Assembly: GCF_017309955.1 (NCBI RefSeq)
Contig: NZ_CP021248.1
Coordinates: forward strand, 1 to 64,000
DNA length: 64,000 nt
Origin: Novosphingobium sp. KA1
GTDB lineage: Bacteria > Pseudomonadota > Alphaproteobacteria > Sphingomonadales > Sphingomonadaceae
Direction: 5' to 3'
The position numbers were made by a program, and so were the translations under genes. The notes under the pieces were generated by a model, which saw nothing but the letters and a program-made list of their open reading frames with translations, was not told where the DNA came from and ran no database searches. Of this stretch, positions 1 through 8,035 are shown piece after piece (position 1 is the stretch's first letter; every line of letters starts with the position of its first letter).

Positions 1-55
1 GTGTCCCATTGCTCAATTGAATGAAATTGAATATTCTGTCCGCAAAAGTGCTTCA

Positions 56-1270
56 ATGGAGTCCCGCGTGGCTGAATCGAATGCCGTAATTTCGCAGATC
101 GGAGATCTTGCAGAAGCCGGCGAAAAAATGATCGAGCGGCTGCGGCGCAAAGCCTTTCTGCCAGAAAGCCGCAAGGGCCTCAACGTGCGTACCGGCATTG
201 CCGAAGCCGCACAATTGCTCGGTTGTTCGACCAATCGCATCCGCATGGCCGAAGAAGACGGCCGCCTGCCCCCTCCCCCGGCCGGCGAAAATGGCCGCCG
301 TCTTGGCTATTCGATCGAGGACATGCTGCACATGCGCGAAGTGCTTGGCGCTTCGCCGGCGCGCGCTCCGCTCGATGTGCCGGCAATGATCGCGGTTCAG
401 AACTTCAAGGGCGGCGTCGGCAAGTCCACCGTCACCACGCATCTTGCCCACTTCTTCGCGGTGCATGGCTACAAGGTACTGGTTGTCGACTGCGACAGCC
501 AGGCCACCACAACCACGCTGTTCGGCTTCAATCCGCACTTCAACATCACCCGCGAAGAGACCCTTTACCCTTATCTATCAATCGATCCGACCCAGGCGGA
601 CCTGCTCTACGCGGTCAAGCGTACGCCCTGGCCTAACGTCGACCTGATCCCGTCGAACCTTGAACTGTTCGACGTCGAATACGAACTGGCTGCGGCCGGT
701 TCGGACGGCCAATCGGTGCTCGCCGCCCGTTTCCGCAAGCTCAAAAAGGGTCTGACCGACCTTGCGCGGGACTACGACGTGGTGATTCTCGATCCGCCGC
801 CGGCGCTGGGGACCATCAGCCTGGCCGTGATGCAGGCCGCCAATGCCCTGCTGGTGCCGCTGGCCGCAACCACGCCGGACTTCTGCTCGACCGTGCAGTT
901 CCTCTCGATGATGGATCAGGTACTCGACCAGCTCACCGGTGTCGGCATCGAGGTCGACTATTCGTTCGTGCGGCTGATCTGCTCGAAGTTCGACGGCAAC
1001 GATCCCAGCCATGAAATGGTCCGCACCATCATGGAGCAGACTTTCGGCCCTGCCCTCCTGCCCGTGCCGATTCTCGAAAGTGCCGAAATCAGCCACGCAG
1101 CGCTGCGCATGATGACGGTCTACGAGCTGGAAAAGCCGATCGGCACGCCGCGAACGCACAAGCGCTGCCGTGCCAACCTGGACGAAGCGCTGGGCCAGAT
1201 CGAACAACTGGTCCGTGCCGGTTGGGGACGCAGCCAGAAAGTCGACGAGGACATGCTCGTCAATGGCTGA
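56..1270 (+). CDS. parA: ParA-family partition ATPase with N-terminal MerR-like HTH
   Basis: Plasmid partition ATPase, 404 residues from the ATG at 56. Residues about 45-95 resemble a MerR-type helix-turn-helix (AAQLLGCSTNRIR, then GRRLGYS), as in the larger plasmid ParA proteins that also repress their own operon. The deviant Walker A motif FKGGVGKST lies near residue 118, followed by DCDSQAT and DPPPALG (Walker A'/B). It should act with the ParB encoded 113 bp downstream to segregate the replicon. The reading frame stays open upstream to the window edge, with a TTG at 17, and no good ribosome binding site precedes either start, so the N-terminus is uncertain. Function is confident from the motifs and the parA-parB-rep order. 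Confidence 0.93.
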   Translation: MESRVAESNAVISQIGDLAEAGEKMIERLRRKAFLPESRKGLNVRTGIAEAAQLLGCSTNRIRMAEEDGRLPPPPAGENGRRLGYSIEDMLHMREVLGASPARAPLDVPAMIAVQNFKGGVGKSTVTTHLAHFFAVHGYKVLVVDCDSQATTTTLFGFNPHFNITREETLYPYLSIDPTQADLLYAVKRTPWPNVDLIPSNLELFDVEYELAAAGSDGQSVLAARFRKLKKGLTDLARDYDVVILDPPPALGTISLAVMQAANALLVPLAATTPDFCSTVQFLSMMDQVLDQLTGVGIEVDYSFVRLICSKFDGNDPSHEMVRTIMEQTFGPALLPVPILESAEISHAALRMMTVYELEKPIGTPRTHKRCRANLDEALGQIEQLVRAGWGRSQKVDEDMLVNG

Positions 1271-1342
1271 CCTGAGGCCTTTCTCCTTCGACAGCGCGGC
1301 CTTGTGGCATCGCGCAGTTCCCTGTTTGTTCTTCACGAAAAT

Positions 1343-1364
1343 CTCTGCCCGTCGAGTGGCAGAG
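1343..1364. repeat. Inverted repeat between parA and parB
   Basis: CTCTGCC at 1343-1349 is the exact reverse complement of GGCAGAG at 1358-1364, with an 8-base loop. It lies in the short parA-parB spacer, 20 bp before the parB start. It may be an mRNA hairpin adjusting parB expression or a protein-binding site. It does not match the GTTTCCCCGGGGAAAC palindromes found further on, so I do not call it parS. Confidence 0.4.
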
Positions 1365-1383
1365 TGTCGCTCGAGGTAAGCCC

Positions 1384-2454
1384 ATGGCCCGCAAGCAATC
1401 CGATTATCTCGCCGCACTGCTCTCGGACGACGAAATAACGGCCGATCTCACGCCCAAGAATGAGGCAGAGTCCACCGCTCCCCCTCCAGTCGCGTCTACA
1501 AGGGCGGAAAGATCGCGTGGTACAACGCTGCTCGGACGTGAGAGCGCCCTCGCCCGCGTCGCCAGCGGTGAGGTACGCCAGGTCACGCAGCTGCTGCTCG
1601 ACCCCGCGCGTGTCCGTATCTGGACCGGCAATGCCCGCAGCTATGTCCACCTGACCGAAGAATCCTGCCGCGAACTGATCGATTCCATCATCGCGGAAGG
1701 CGGCCAGAAGGTTCCTGCGGTGGTGCGCCGCATCGAGGGCGACCCGGAGCACGACTTCGAGGTCATCGCCGGAACCCGCAGGCACTGGTCGATTTCATGG
1801 CTGCGCCAGCATTCCTATCCGGACATGCAGTTTGTGGCGCAAGTGGTCCAGCTCGACGACGAAGCCGCCTTCCGGCTCGCCGATCTGGAGAACCGTGCCC
1901 GCAAGGACGTGTCCGACCTTGAGCGCGCGCGCAACTATGCGGCTGCACTCAAGGAACATTACGGCAATCACATGACCCGCATGGCCGAACGCCTCAAGCT
2001 CTCCAAGGGCTGGCTGTCGAAGATGCTGAAGGTCGCCGCAATCCCGGACAATGTGCTGGAGGCCTTTGCGTCGCCTGCCGATGTCCAGCTCAAGCCGGCC
2101 TATCCCCTCGCCCAGGCGCTCGACGATACCAGCAAGGCACCGGCAATCCGCAAGGAGGCACAGCGTCTGGCCAAGGAGCAGATGGCCCGCCGCAATGGCA
2201 ATCGCCCGGCAGTTGCCGCTGCTGACGTAATAAAGGCCCTTCTCGCGGCCAACGATACCGATCGAGCGCGCCAGGATACGATGGCGGTCTTCTCACGGCA
2301 CGGTCGTCAGATGGCTTCGGTCCAGTCGAGCAACCGCCAGGGCGTGACCATGCGGCTTCACGCCGGCTCCGGCGCCACCCGCGAGGAGATCCTCGAAGCG
2401 GTTCGCGAATTGCTAGGTCAGCTTGACGAGGACGGCCGCGGCTTGCGATCGTGA
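1384..2454 (+). CDS. parB: ParB/RepB-family partition protein
   Basis: Centromere-binding partition protein, 356 residues. The N-terminal ParB/Sulfiredoxin-like region contains the GxRR box as AGTRRHWS (about residues 129-136) and the ENRARKDVSDLE segment typical of ParB CTPase domains. A helix-turn-helix follows near residues 195-222 (MAERLKLSKGWLSKMLK), which should read the parS palindromes at 2558, 2737 and 3721. The C-terminal dimerisation part is less conserved. It sits 113 bp after parA in the same direction, with a terminator immediately downstream, so parA-parB form one transcription unit. The RepB/ParB type fits plasmids and secondary chromosomes of alphaproteobacteria. Confidence 0.93.
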   Translation: MARKQSDYLAALLSDDEITADLTPKNEAESTAPPPVASTRAERSRGTTLLGRESALARVASGEVRQVTQLLLDPARVRIWTGNARSYVHLTEESCRELIDSIIAEGGQKVPAVVRRIEGDPEHDFEVIAGTRRHWSISWLRQHSYPDMQFVAQVVQLDDEAAFRLADLENRARKDVSDLERARNYAAALKEHYGNHMTRMAERLKLSKGWLSKMLKVAAIPDNVLEAFASPADVQLKPAYPLAQALDDTSKAPAIRKEAQRLAKEQMARRNGNRPAVAAADVIKALLAANDTDRARQDTMAVFSRHGRQMASVQSSNRQGVTMRLHAGSGATREEILEAVRELLGQLDEDGRGLRS

Positions 2455-2509
2455 TGCCGCAACCTTGCAAACACCGTCTCGCAAGGCACTCGAATATAGG
2501 TTTGTTGAC

Positions 2510-2539
2510 AGGCAGGGGCACAACGTCCCTGCCTTTTTT
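2510..2539 (+). terminator. Rho-independent terminator of parAB
   Basis: AGGCAGGG (2510-2517) pairs with CCCTGCCT (2527-2534) across a 9-base loop, and the right arm runs into six T residues. It lies about 55 bp after the parB stop and separates parAB from the rep leader. Confidence 0.85.
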
Positions 2540-2557
2540 CTTGCCTAAGCTCCAGTG

Positions 2558-2573
2558 GTTTCCCCGGGGAAAC
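2558..2573. promoter_or_regulatory. parS-like palindrome 1
   Basis: GTTTCCCCGGGGAAAC is a perfect 16-bp palindrome in the parB-rep gap. It has the GTT..AAC ends and length typical of parS sites bound by ParB HTH domains. The identical 16-mer recurs at 3721-3736, and a one-mismatch copy lies at 2737-2752. Three copies within 1.2 kb next to parB make centromere function the best reading. Confidence 0.8.
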
Positions 2574-2736
2574 AGTTTCCCAGTTCCCCCCGCTTGGCGA
2601 CATCGCTCCAGCAAGCGCAGGCTCTCCCCGTTCCCAGTTGGCCGAGTTCTTCACAGCCGCAACACCCCGGCGATTTGCCCTCCCCTGCCCGCATCGCCAT
2701 GATACCCGGGAATCACCCGCTCTCACGAACACCGGC

Positions 2737-2752
2737 GTTTCCCTGGGGAAAC
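2737..2752. promoter_or_regulatory. parS-like palindrome 2 (one mismatch)
   Basis: GTTTCCCTGGGGAAAC differs from the perfect sites by one base at the centre. It lies 65 bp upstream of the rep start, so ParB binding or spreading here could also affect rep transcription. Confidence 0.72.
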
Positions 2753-2817
2753 ACCGGCACCGCGTTGTGCGGATCAGTGCCGTCCAACCACGTCAAAACG
2801 CCAGTCGGAAACCCAAC

Positions 2818-4077
2818 ATGAGTCGCCAGAAGCCCGAAGCGGCAACAGAGCAGTTCGACATCTTCCTGCCCTACATCGTCGAGCTTCCGCTGCGCGATCA
2901 GCGCGAGATGATGGAACGTCCGTTCTTCAGCCTTGCCAAGTCGAAGCGTGTGAAGCCGATCGACTACACCAGCCCCGACGGCAAGCTCTGGGTCCATGTC
3001 AGCGCCAATCCCGACTATGGCATGGCGACGATCTGGGACGCGGACATCCTGATCTACTGCGCCAGCACGCTTGCCGACATGGCCAGGCGGGGAACCAACG
3101 ATGTGCCCCGCAAGCTCCATCTGATGCCCTACGACCTGCTGCGCGCCATCGGTCGCCCGACCACCGGGCGTGCCTACGAATTGCTCGCCCAGGCCCTGGA
3201 TCGTCTCGTCTCAACCACCATCAAGACCAACATCCGGGCCGAAAACCGCCGCGAGGCGACCTTTTCCTGGCTCGACGGCTGGACTCAGCTGGTTGACGAA
3301 AAGACCGAACGATCGCGCGGAATGACCATCGAGCTATCCAACTGGTTCTGGGAAGGCGTGATGATGAAGGGCGGTGTGCTGTCTATCGACCGCGCCTACT
3401 TCGACATCACCGGTGGACGCGAACGCTGGCTCTATCGCGTCGCACGCAAGCACGCCGGCGGGGCAGGGGAGGGCGGTTTTGCCATTTCTATGCCTGTGCT
3501 GTTCGAAAAATCCGGTGCCGAAGGGCAGTATCGCCGCTTCAAGTTCGAGATGCTCAAACTGGCGGAGAAGGACGAGCTACCTGGTTATGCGCTCAGCGTC
3601 GAAACCGCCAAGGACGGTGAACCGATGCTGCGCATGCGCCGCGTGGACGGCAAAGGCGGCGCAGGAACCGTACTTTCCGACGGCGCCGCCTCCACGCCCG
3701 AGGCCAAGGCGCTATCACCCGTTTCCCCGGGGAAACCCGCAGAGGCTCACAGACAACGTCCTGCCGCCGTATCCCCCAAAACCTCGTCCGCGGCGGCGCT
3801 CGGCCAGGTGGGTGATGACGCCGCCATCGATGCCCGCAAGCTCATTCGCTCGACCGTGGCCGGCCTCTCCGATGCGGCCACCCGCGGCTTCATGACCGAT
3901 GAGACGATCGATCTGCTGCGCCGCGAATGCCCGGGCTGGGATCTCCACGCCCTGCATGCCGATTTCGAACGTTGGGTTTTTGCCAGCTCCGAACGTACTC
4001 CGGCGGACTGGCAGCGCGCGTTCATCGGCTGGGTACGTCGGCATCACGCCAAGCACGGTCGCCAGATCCGCGGTTGA
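2818..4077 (+). CDS. Plasmid replication initiator protein (RPA type)
   Basis: Replication initiator of the replication-initiator-A family, 419 residues from the ATG at 2818. The N-terminal two thirds are well ordered (IVELPLRDQREMMERPFF, HLMPYDLLRAIGRPTTGRAYELLAQALDRL, then SIDRAYFDITGGRERWLYRVARKHAGG), in keeping with winged-helix DNA-binding domains. A Pro/Ala-rich linker follows near residues 285-340, then a C-terminal domain. An in-frame ATG exists upstream at 2638, but the extension reads as low-complexity leader and overlaps a parS-like site, so 2818 is preferred. The partition genes lie upstream and the iterons it should bind lie just downstream (4133-4393). A perfect parS-like palindrome sits inside the linker coding sequence. 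Confidence 0.9.
   Translation: MSRQKPEAATEQFDIFLPYIVELPLRDQREMMERPFFSLAKSKRVKPIDYTSPDGKLWVHVSANPDYGMATIWDADILIYCASTLADMARRGTNDVPRKLHLMPYDLLRAIGRPTTGRAYELLAQALDRLVSTTIKTNIRAENRREATFSWLDGWTQLVDEKTERSRGMTIELSNWFWEGVMMKGGVLSIDRAYFDITGGRERWLYRVARKHAGGAGEGGFAISMPVLFEKSGAEGQYRRFKFEMLKLAEKDELPGYALSVETAKDGEPMLRMRRVDGKGGAGTVLSDGAASTPEAKALSPVSPGKPAEAHRQRPAAVSPKTSSAAALGQVGDDAAIDARKLIRSTVAGLSDAATRGFMTDETIDLLRRECPGWDLHALHADFERWVFASSERTPADWQRAFIGWVRRHHAKHGRQIRG
3721..3736. promoter_or_regulatory. parS-like palindrome 3, inside the rep coding sequence
   Basis: Exact second copy of GTTTCCCCGGGGAAAC, read in frame as Val-Ser-Pro-Gly-Lys-Pro within the flexible linker of the initiator. A binding site inside a tolerant linker suggests selection on the DNA rather than on the protein. 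Confidence 0.75.
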
Positions 4078-4132
4078 GGGCAGGGGGGAGATGCACCGAT
4101 CCCGCGACCGTTTCAGCCGAACGGCAAAGAGC

Positions 4133-4393
4133 GTTCCCGAAGTGTCGCGTCTCCCCCGCCACCCCGCCAAATCGGCGATGAGCGCTTCGGGCTTCGTTTG
4201 CCGATTGAACCTTGTTCGCAAGCGTCCTCTTCAAAGTGATTCAACTCAGCCTGCAAAATCGGCGATTTTTCGGGACCTTCGACACTCCGGGAACAGCTTG
4301 AGGTGGATCTTCGACCCTTCAGGAACACCCCTTCGACACTCCGGGAACGTTGCTGTCGACACTCCGGGAACACATTCACGACATTTCGGGAAC
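4133..4393. other. Replication origin with iterons
   Basis: Five direct copies of a 15-bp element related to CGACACTCCGGGAAC start at 4280, 4312, 4334, 4357 and 4379. Spacing between the last four is 22-23 bp, close to two helical turns. An inverted copy (GTTCCCGAAGTGTCG) lies at 4133-4147. The element at 4312 and the last copy carry substitutions. AATCGGC also recurs at 4170, inverted at 4200, and within a 15-bp inverted repeat at 4255-4269. The array directly follows the initiator gene and precedes an A+T-richer stretch (about 4430-4520), as expected for an iteron-controlled plasmid origin. No perfect DnaA box was seen. Confidence 0.82.
4255..4269. repeat. Inverted repeat at the origin
   Basis: AAAATCG and CGATTTT flank a single central G, a 7+1+7 inverted repeat 10 bp before the first clear direct iteron. 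The core AATCGGC is shared with two other places in the origin (4170-4176 and, inverted, 4200-4206). Confidence 0.5.
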
Positions 4394-4624
4394 GGCCCTT
4401 TTTCGCGACTCATCGGGAAACCTGCGGTTTCGGAAGCAAGCGGGCTCCCTAACCTTGTAACAGATTCCCTAAATAGCTTTCTAACCTCGCAGAAGTCTCA
4501 GTCTTGTGGAGATTTTTAGATGGGCGCGATGCCCGCGACACAGCGGCAGACCCAGCATCTCACTGCCATCGGCAAGCCTTCAATGAGGCCCGATCCGTCT
4601 CCCTCCGCACACAGGCCCTAGCGG

Positions 4625-6118
4625 ATGCCCGCCAGATCACCTTTTACCAGCCACGATCTCGACACCTTTGCCGCATGCCCAAAGCGTTTTTGGCTGGAAC
4701 GGAATATTGAGACTGAAACGACAAAGCCTGCCTTCGCCGGACACCCGGAACGTGATCCGATCCTGCATGCAGTTCTAGCAGCCACCCCGGAAGGACAGCG
4801 GATCTGCGATGGCCCCGACTTGCAAGCGGCCGTAAACGAAACCAACCGCCATCTGGCCCACAACGATCATCGTCCCTTGTTCAACGCGTGCTTCATTGCC
4901 GCAGGCCTTGCGGACGCGGTCACCCATGATCCGGCACCCGCCATCACCGTAACCGCCGATATGCTGTTACCTGCAGGAGAATACAGCTGGATCCTGGTCG
5001 AGATTCTGCCAGCCTTGCGCATTCGCGAGCGAAGCCTCGAACGGGTCGCCCACAAGATCGCGGTACTCGAACGCTGCGGCATTGAAATTGCCGGAGCCAT
5101 TATCCGCACGATCAACCCGGATTTTGTTCTCGAACGCCCGGGGGAATATCGGGGGCTCTTCAGCGACCATCATGTTCTCGGCCGGGTCCGTCACCTCGTG
5201 AACGACGTCCCGGGAATACTGGAAGCAGCCCAAGCTGTCATGAAAGAACCCGAGCCGAAATTACCCCTAGGCCCCCATTGTACCAACCCGGCACCGTGTC
5301 GGTTCCTGCCCCACTGCACGGCACACGCGCCCGAACCGCAATGGCCGGTCACGATCCTCCCGGATGGCGGCTGGAAAAAGTGGAAACGAAAAGGATACGA
5401 TGATCTGCTTGCTCTGGATGAGCACGAGATGAAGCCGCGCGAGGCGATGATCGTTGCAGCTACCCGATCGGGCAGGCCCTTTCACGACCTCGAGGGCGCT
5501 CGTGAAGCAATCGGGCAATGGACCTATCCCCGTGCATGGATCGACTTCGAAGCGGCATCGCCGGCACTTCCGCGGTGGATCGGGACACAGCCATTTCAAC
5601 AAGTGCCCTTTCAGTTCTCACTGCACCTCGAGCAGGCTGACGGGAGCATGTCGCACCACGAGTATCTATGCTGCGACGGAAGCGATCCGCGAAAGGGATG
5701 CGCGCAAGCACTGGTCGCCGCTATTCCCGTCGACGCCACATTGATTGCCTATAATGCCGGTTTCGAACGCAGCGTCCTGCGACGACTTGCGCGCGATGTG
5801 CCCGACCATGCGGCGCCCTTGCTGTCCATGGCGGAACGGACAGTCGACTTGCAGCCAGTGGCCCGCAGTTGCTGGTATCATCGGGCGCAACGCGGTTCGT
5901 GGTCTATGAAAGCCGTGCTGCCCAGCGTCGCTGATCTTGATTACGACAGATTGGAGGTAAAAGGCGGTGCCATGGCGCAGGACAGGTTCCTGGAAGCCAT
6001 TGACCCTTCCACCACCCGGGAGCGCCGTCAGGAGATCGAGGCGGCGCTTAGAGCCTATTGCCGGCAGGATACCTGGGCCATGATCCTGCTCGCCCGCCGA
6101 CTGACTACGGCAGCTTGA
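4625..6118 (+). CDS. DUF2779-like protein: Cas4-like Fe-S nuclease region plus DEDD-type exonuclease fold
   Basis: Predicted nuclease of 497 residues resembling DUF2779 proteins. The N-terminus has SHDLDTFAACPKRFWLE, like the first cysteine region of Cas4/AddB-type PD-(D/E)XK nucleases. A later CTNPAPCRFLPHC (about residues 219-231) supplies three more cysteines, together enough for a 4Fe-4S cluster. The C-terminal half looks like a DEDD 3'-5' exonuclease: WIDFEAAS near 304, YNAGFERSVL near 375 and YCRQDTW near 478 give the expected acidic residues. Biochemistry of the family is, to my knowledge, not established. It starts 230 bp after the iterons and converges on the next gene. No strong ribosome binding site precedes the ATG at 4625. 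A role in plasmid DNA processing or defence is inference. Confidence 0.72.
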   Translation: MPARSPFTSHDLDTFAACPKRFWLERNIETETTKPAFAGHPERDPILHAVLAATPEGQRICDGPDLQAAVNETNRHLAHNDHRPLFNACFIAAGLADAVTHDPAPAITVTADMLLPAGEYSWILVEILPALRIRERSLERVAHKIAVLERCGIEIAGAIIRTINPDFVLERPGEYRGLFSDHHVLGRVRHLVNDVPGILEAAQAVMKEPEPKLPLGPHCTNPAPCRFLPHCTAHAPEPQWPVTILPDGGWKKWKRKGYDDLLALDEHEMKPREAMIVAATRSGRPFHDLEGAREAIGQWTYPRAWIDFEAASPALPRWIGTQPFQQVPFQFSLHLEQADGSMSHHEYLCCDGSDPRKGCAQALVAAIPVDATLIAYNAGFERSVLRRLARDVPDHAAPLLSMAERTVDLQPVARSCWYHRAQRGSWSMKAVLPSVADLDYDRLEVKGGAMAQDRFLEAIDPSTTRERRQEIEAALRAYCRQDTWAMILLARRLTTAA

Positions 6119-6194
6119 CGTGGTGGGAGTAGCTCAAACTTGAGATCGGACTGGCGTACAGGCCCGTTCGAGACGCGCTTGAAACGTCTGACTG

Positions 6195-7403
6195 CTAATC
6201 CCCCGCGGGTGGTGAGGCCTTGTCGAGAAGGGCCTCCAGAGCCTTCATGGAAGCTTCAAACTCGTCGAGCGATTGCTGCGAGAATGCAAAGCTCTCTTCG
6301 TTCGGTTGCGGCCCCGGCGCTTTCGGCGGACATTCGGCATAGCGATAGAGCATGGTGCGGTTGTGCGCTGCCTCGGTAACCAACTGGCCGGACTCGGCAA
6401 TCGTCGCAAGGATCGTGCGCACACCAAGGCGGGAGGCGCCCAGGACAAGCTCGATCTGGCGGCCGCGCATGGACCCAAAGCCAGCCAGCATTTCCAGCAC
6501 CGGACCGGATCTGCCCGTCGAACGGCGGCCGGCACTCCGTTCGGCAATCGTGCTGGCGCGGCGCTCTGCTTCCCATAGCCACTGCTCTAGCTGCCACAAG
6601 GCGGATCGCAGCGCGTCGGTGCTCTGCTGTTGCAAGCGGCGCTGCGTATCCCACAGGTCATCATCGCTTGGATCTTGGTTGCACTGTCCATGACCGGGAA
6701 AGGAGAGGAAGCCAGGCAGGGGAATGGGTAGCGGCAGGCGCCCAAGCGGCGAGGCCCAGTCCGACGCAAGCCTTGTGCCGACCAGCAAGTCGAGTGCCCA
6801 TCGGCAATTGGTCGGGGTATCTGCTTCGCGGGCGATACGACCGGATCCGGTCTCGAGAAGTTCGTATCCGCGCTCCTGCTGGCCGAACCGCGTGCTCGCG
6901 CCGACGGCTTGCAGGAGCGCCGAGATTGCGTTGAAGGGCAGGTCCTCTGCCTCAACAGGGATCGCCGCGAGCAGTTGATGTGCCTCCTCGATAGTCGCAT
7001 TGATCTCTGCATGGGCGGCAGTGGGCGAGGGGGATGTCATGGCGTCCGGAACATCGGACAGGGCGAGAAACGCACGTTGGATCTTCTCGGCGGCATCGGC
7101 GAGGAGGGGCCATGAACTGTGCAAAAGCTCAGTCAATATCGCTTGGCATATGGCCCTGGCAGGGCGTAATCTGTGCTGAGGAAGGTCGGACAGCGTCTTT
7201 AGTCCCGCGAACCATTCGTGGAAGCGTTGTTCGGTAAAGGCATGTCCCTCCTGCCGAAGGGCTGCGATCAGGCATTCACGGACGACCCGGAGCCCTAGGA
7301 TCTGCAGGCAGCCCTGCGAGGCTGTTCGGAGGGCACTTTGAAGGCGGCCGAGATAGAGTGCGGCAAGAACCGCGCCGGACGGGGTTTCGAGAGGTGCAGA
7401 CAT
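6195..7403 (-). CDS. Uncharacterised plasmid protein, possible C-terminal HTH
   Basis: A 402-residue protein of unknown function, with no signal peptide or membrane segments. The C-terminal third contains ELVLGASRLGVRTILATIA followed by a basic stretch ending RTMLYRYAE. This looks like a DNA-binding helical domain and recalls the RHE_PE00001/DUF1612 plasmid proteins, but I am not sure of that assignment. An earlier in-frame TTG exists at 7436, but it lies at the edge of the palindromic promoter region. The ATG at 7403 is therefore chosen. The 10-bp inverted repeat immediately upstream suggests autoregulation. It converges with the nuclease gene. Confidence 0.55.
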   Translation of the reverse strand: MSAPLETPSGAVLAALYLGRLQSALRTASQGCLQILGLRVVRECLIAALRQEGHAFTEQRFHEWFAGLKTLSDLPQHRLRPARAICQAILTELLHSSWPLLADAAEKIQRAFLALSDVPDAMTSPSPTAAHAEINATIEEAHQLLAAIPVEAEDLPFNAISALLQAVGASTRFGQQERGYELLETGSGRIAREADTPTNCRWALDLLVGTRLASDWASPLGRLPLPIPLPGFLSFPGHGQCNQDPSDDDLWDTQRRLQQQSTDALRSALWQLEQWLWEAERRASTIAERSAGRRSTGRSGPVLEMLAGFGSMRGRQIELVLGASRLGVRTILATIAESGQLVTEAAHNRTMLYRYAECPPKAPGPQPNEESFAFSQQSLDEFEASMKALEALLDKASPPAGD

Positions 7404-7434
7404 GATGGAAGTCCCGGTTTCTGGGGGTTTTTCC

Positions 7435-7470
7435 AAGGTGTATAATTAAATGTATATAGCTATACACCTT
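7435..7470. promoter_or_regulatory. Palindromic operator/promoter of the 6195-7403 gene
   Basis: AAGGTGTATA (7435-7444) and TATACACCTT (7461-7470) form a perfect 10-bp inverted repeat around an A+T-rich 16-bp spacer. The spacer edge contributes a second palindrome, TATAGCTATA (7455-7464). TATAAT occurs at 7441-7446 on the plus strand. The stretch stands out against the GC-rich surroundings and lies 32 bp before the ATG of the minus-strand gene, so it is a likely promoter with overlapping operator. Confidence 0.65.
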
Positions 7471-8035
7471 CTTTGAGCAAAGCAGAAGGCACTATCGATA
7501 ATGATAGGGGCGGCCTTTAGCCCCCCAACTGCCTTTAGAGAAACCGCTAGGCGGGCGGCACGGTGCGGTGCTTTTTCGCGAAGGCATTTTGCCCGTTTCA
7601 TACCGTGGCCCGAACGCGGGACAAATGGGTCGCGGTTTGGCCGTCAGCCGGGCAGGGCGTATCCCGAACCGGCGAAATCCCCATGATCACGGGAACCACC
7701 GAAGTGTTGGAGGGATTCGTTCAACCCAACCGGAGTTAAGACCGCTGTTCCTAGGCCGCAAACTCATCAACGGACCATCGAGGTGCCCAAATGGCGAACA
7801 ACTCGGGCCGAAGGTGTCGCCGGGCGGGCTGGTTGCCCATCCAAGGTCGCGTCGGTTCGAGATGGAAGCCGTTTTGGCGTCCCTGCGAGATCTACCTTAC
7901 GGTGAGCTTCGCTTGATCAAAACGCCCAGCGCCGCGTCGGGAAGTCTTGAAATATCGAAATATTCCAGGGCCTTCCCTCCTGTCTCTGATCTATTTGGCC
8001 TCAAACCTCGATGGTGCCGTTCATGCGTTTACGAC
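7471..8035. other. Intergenic stretch, no gene recognised
   Basis: About 565 bp between the plasmid-type gene's promoter and the end of the LysR gene. Short open frames exist on the plus strand, but none resembles a known protein or has a convincing start. It may be the junction between the replication region and the accessory cargo. I see no repeat, integrase remnant or RNA gene in it. Confidence 0.4.

Noticed and set aside
4280..4393. CRISPR array
   Set aside because: The repeats are 15 bp with 7-8 bp spacers of no independent character and sit next to a plasmid initiator gene; they are iterons.
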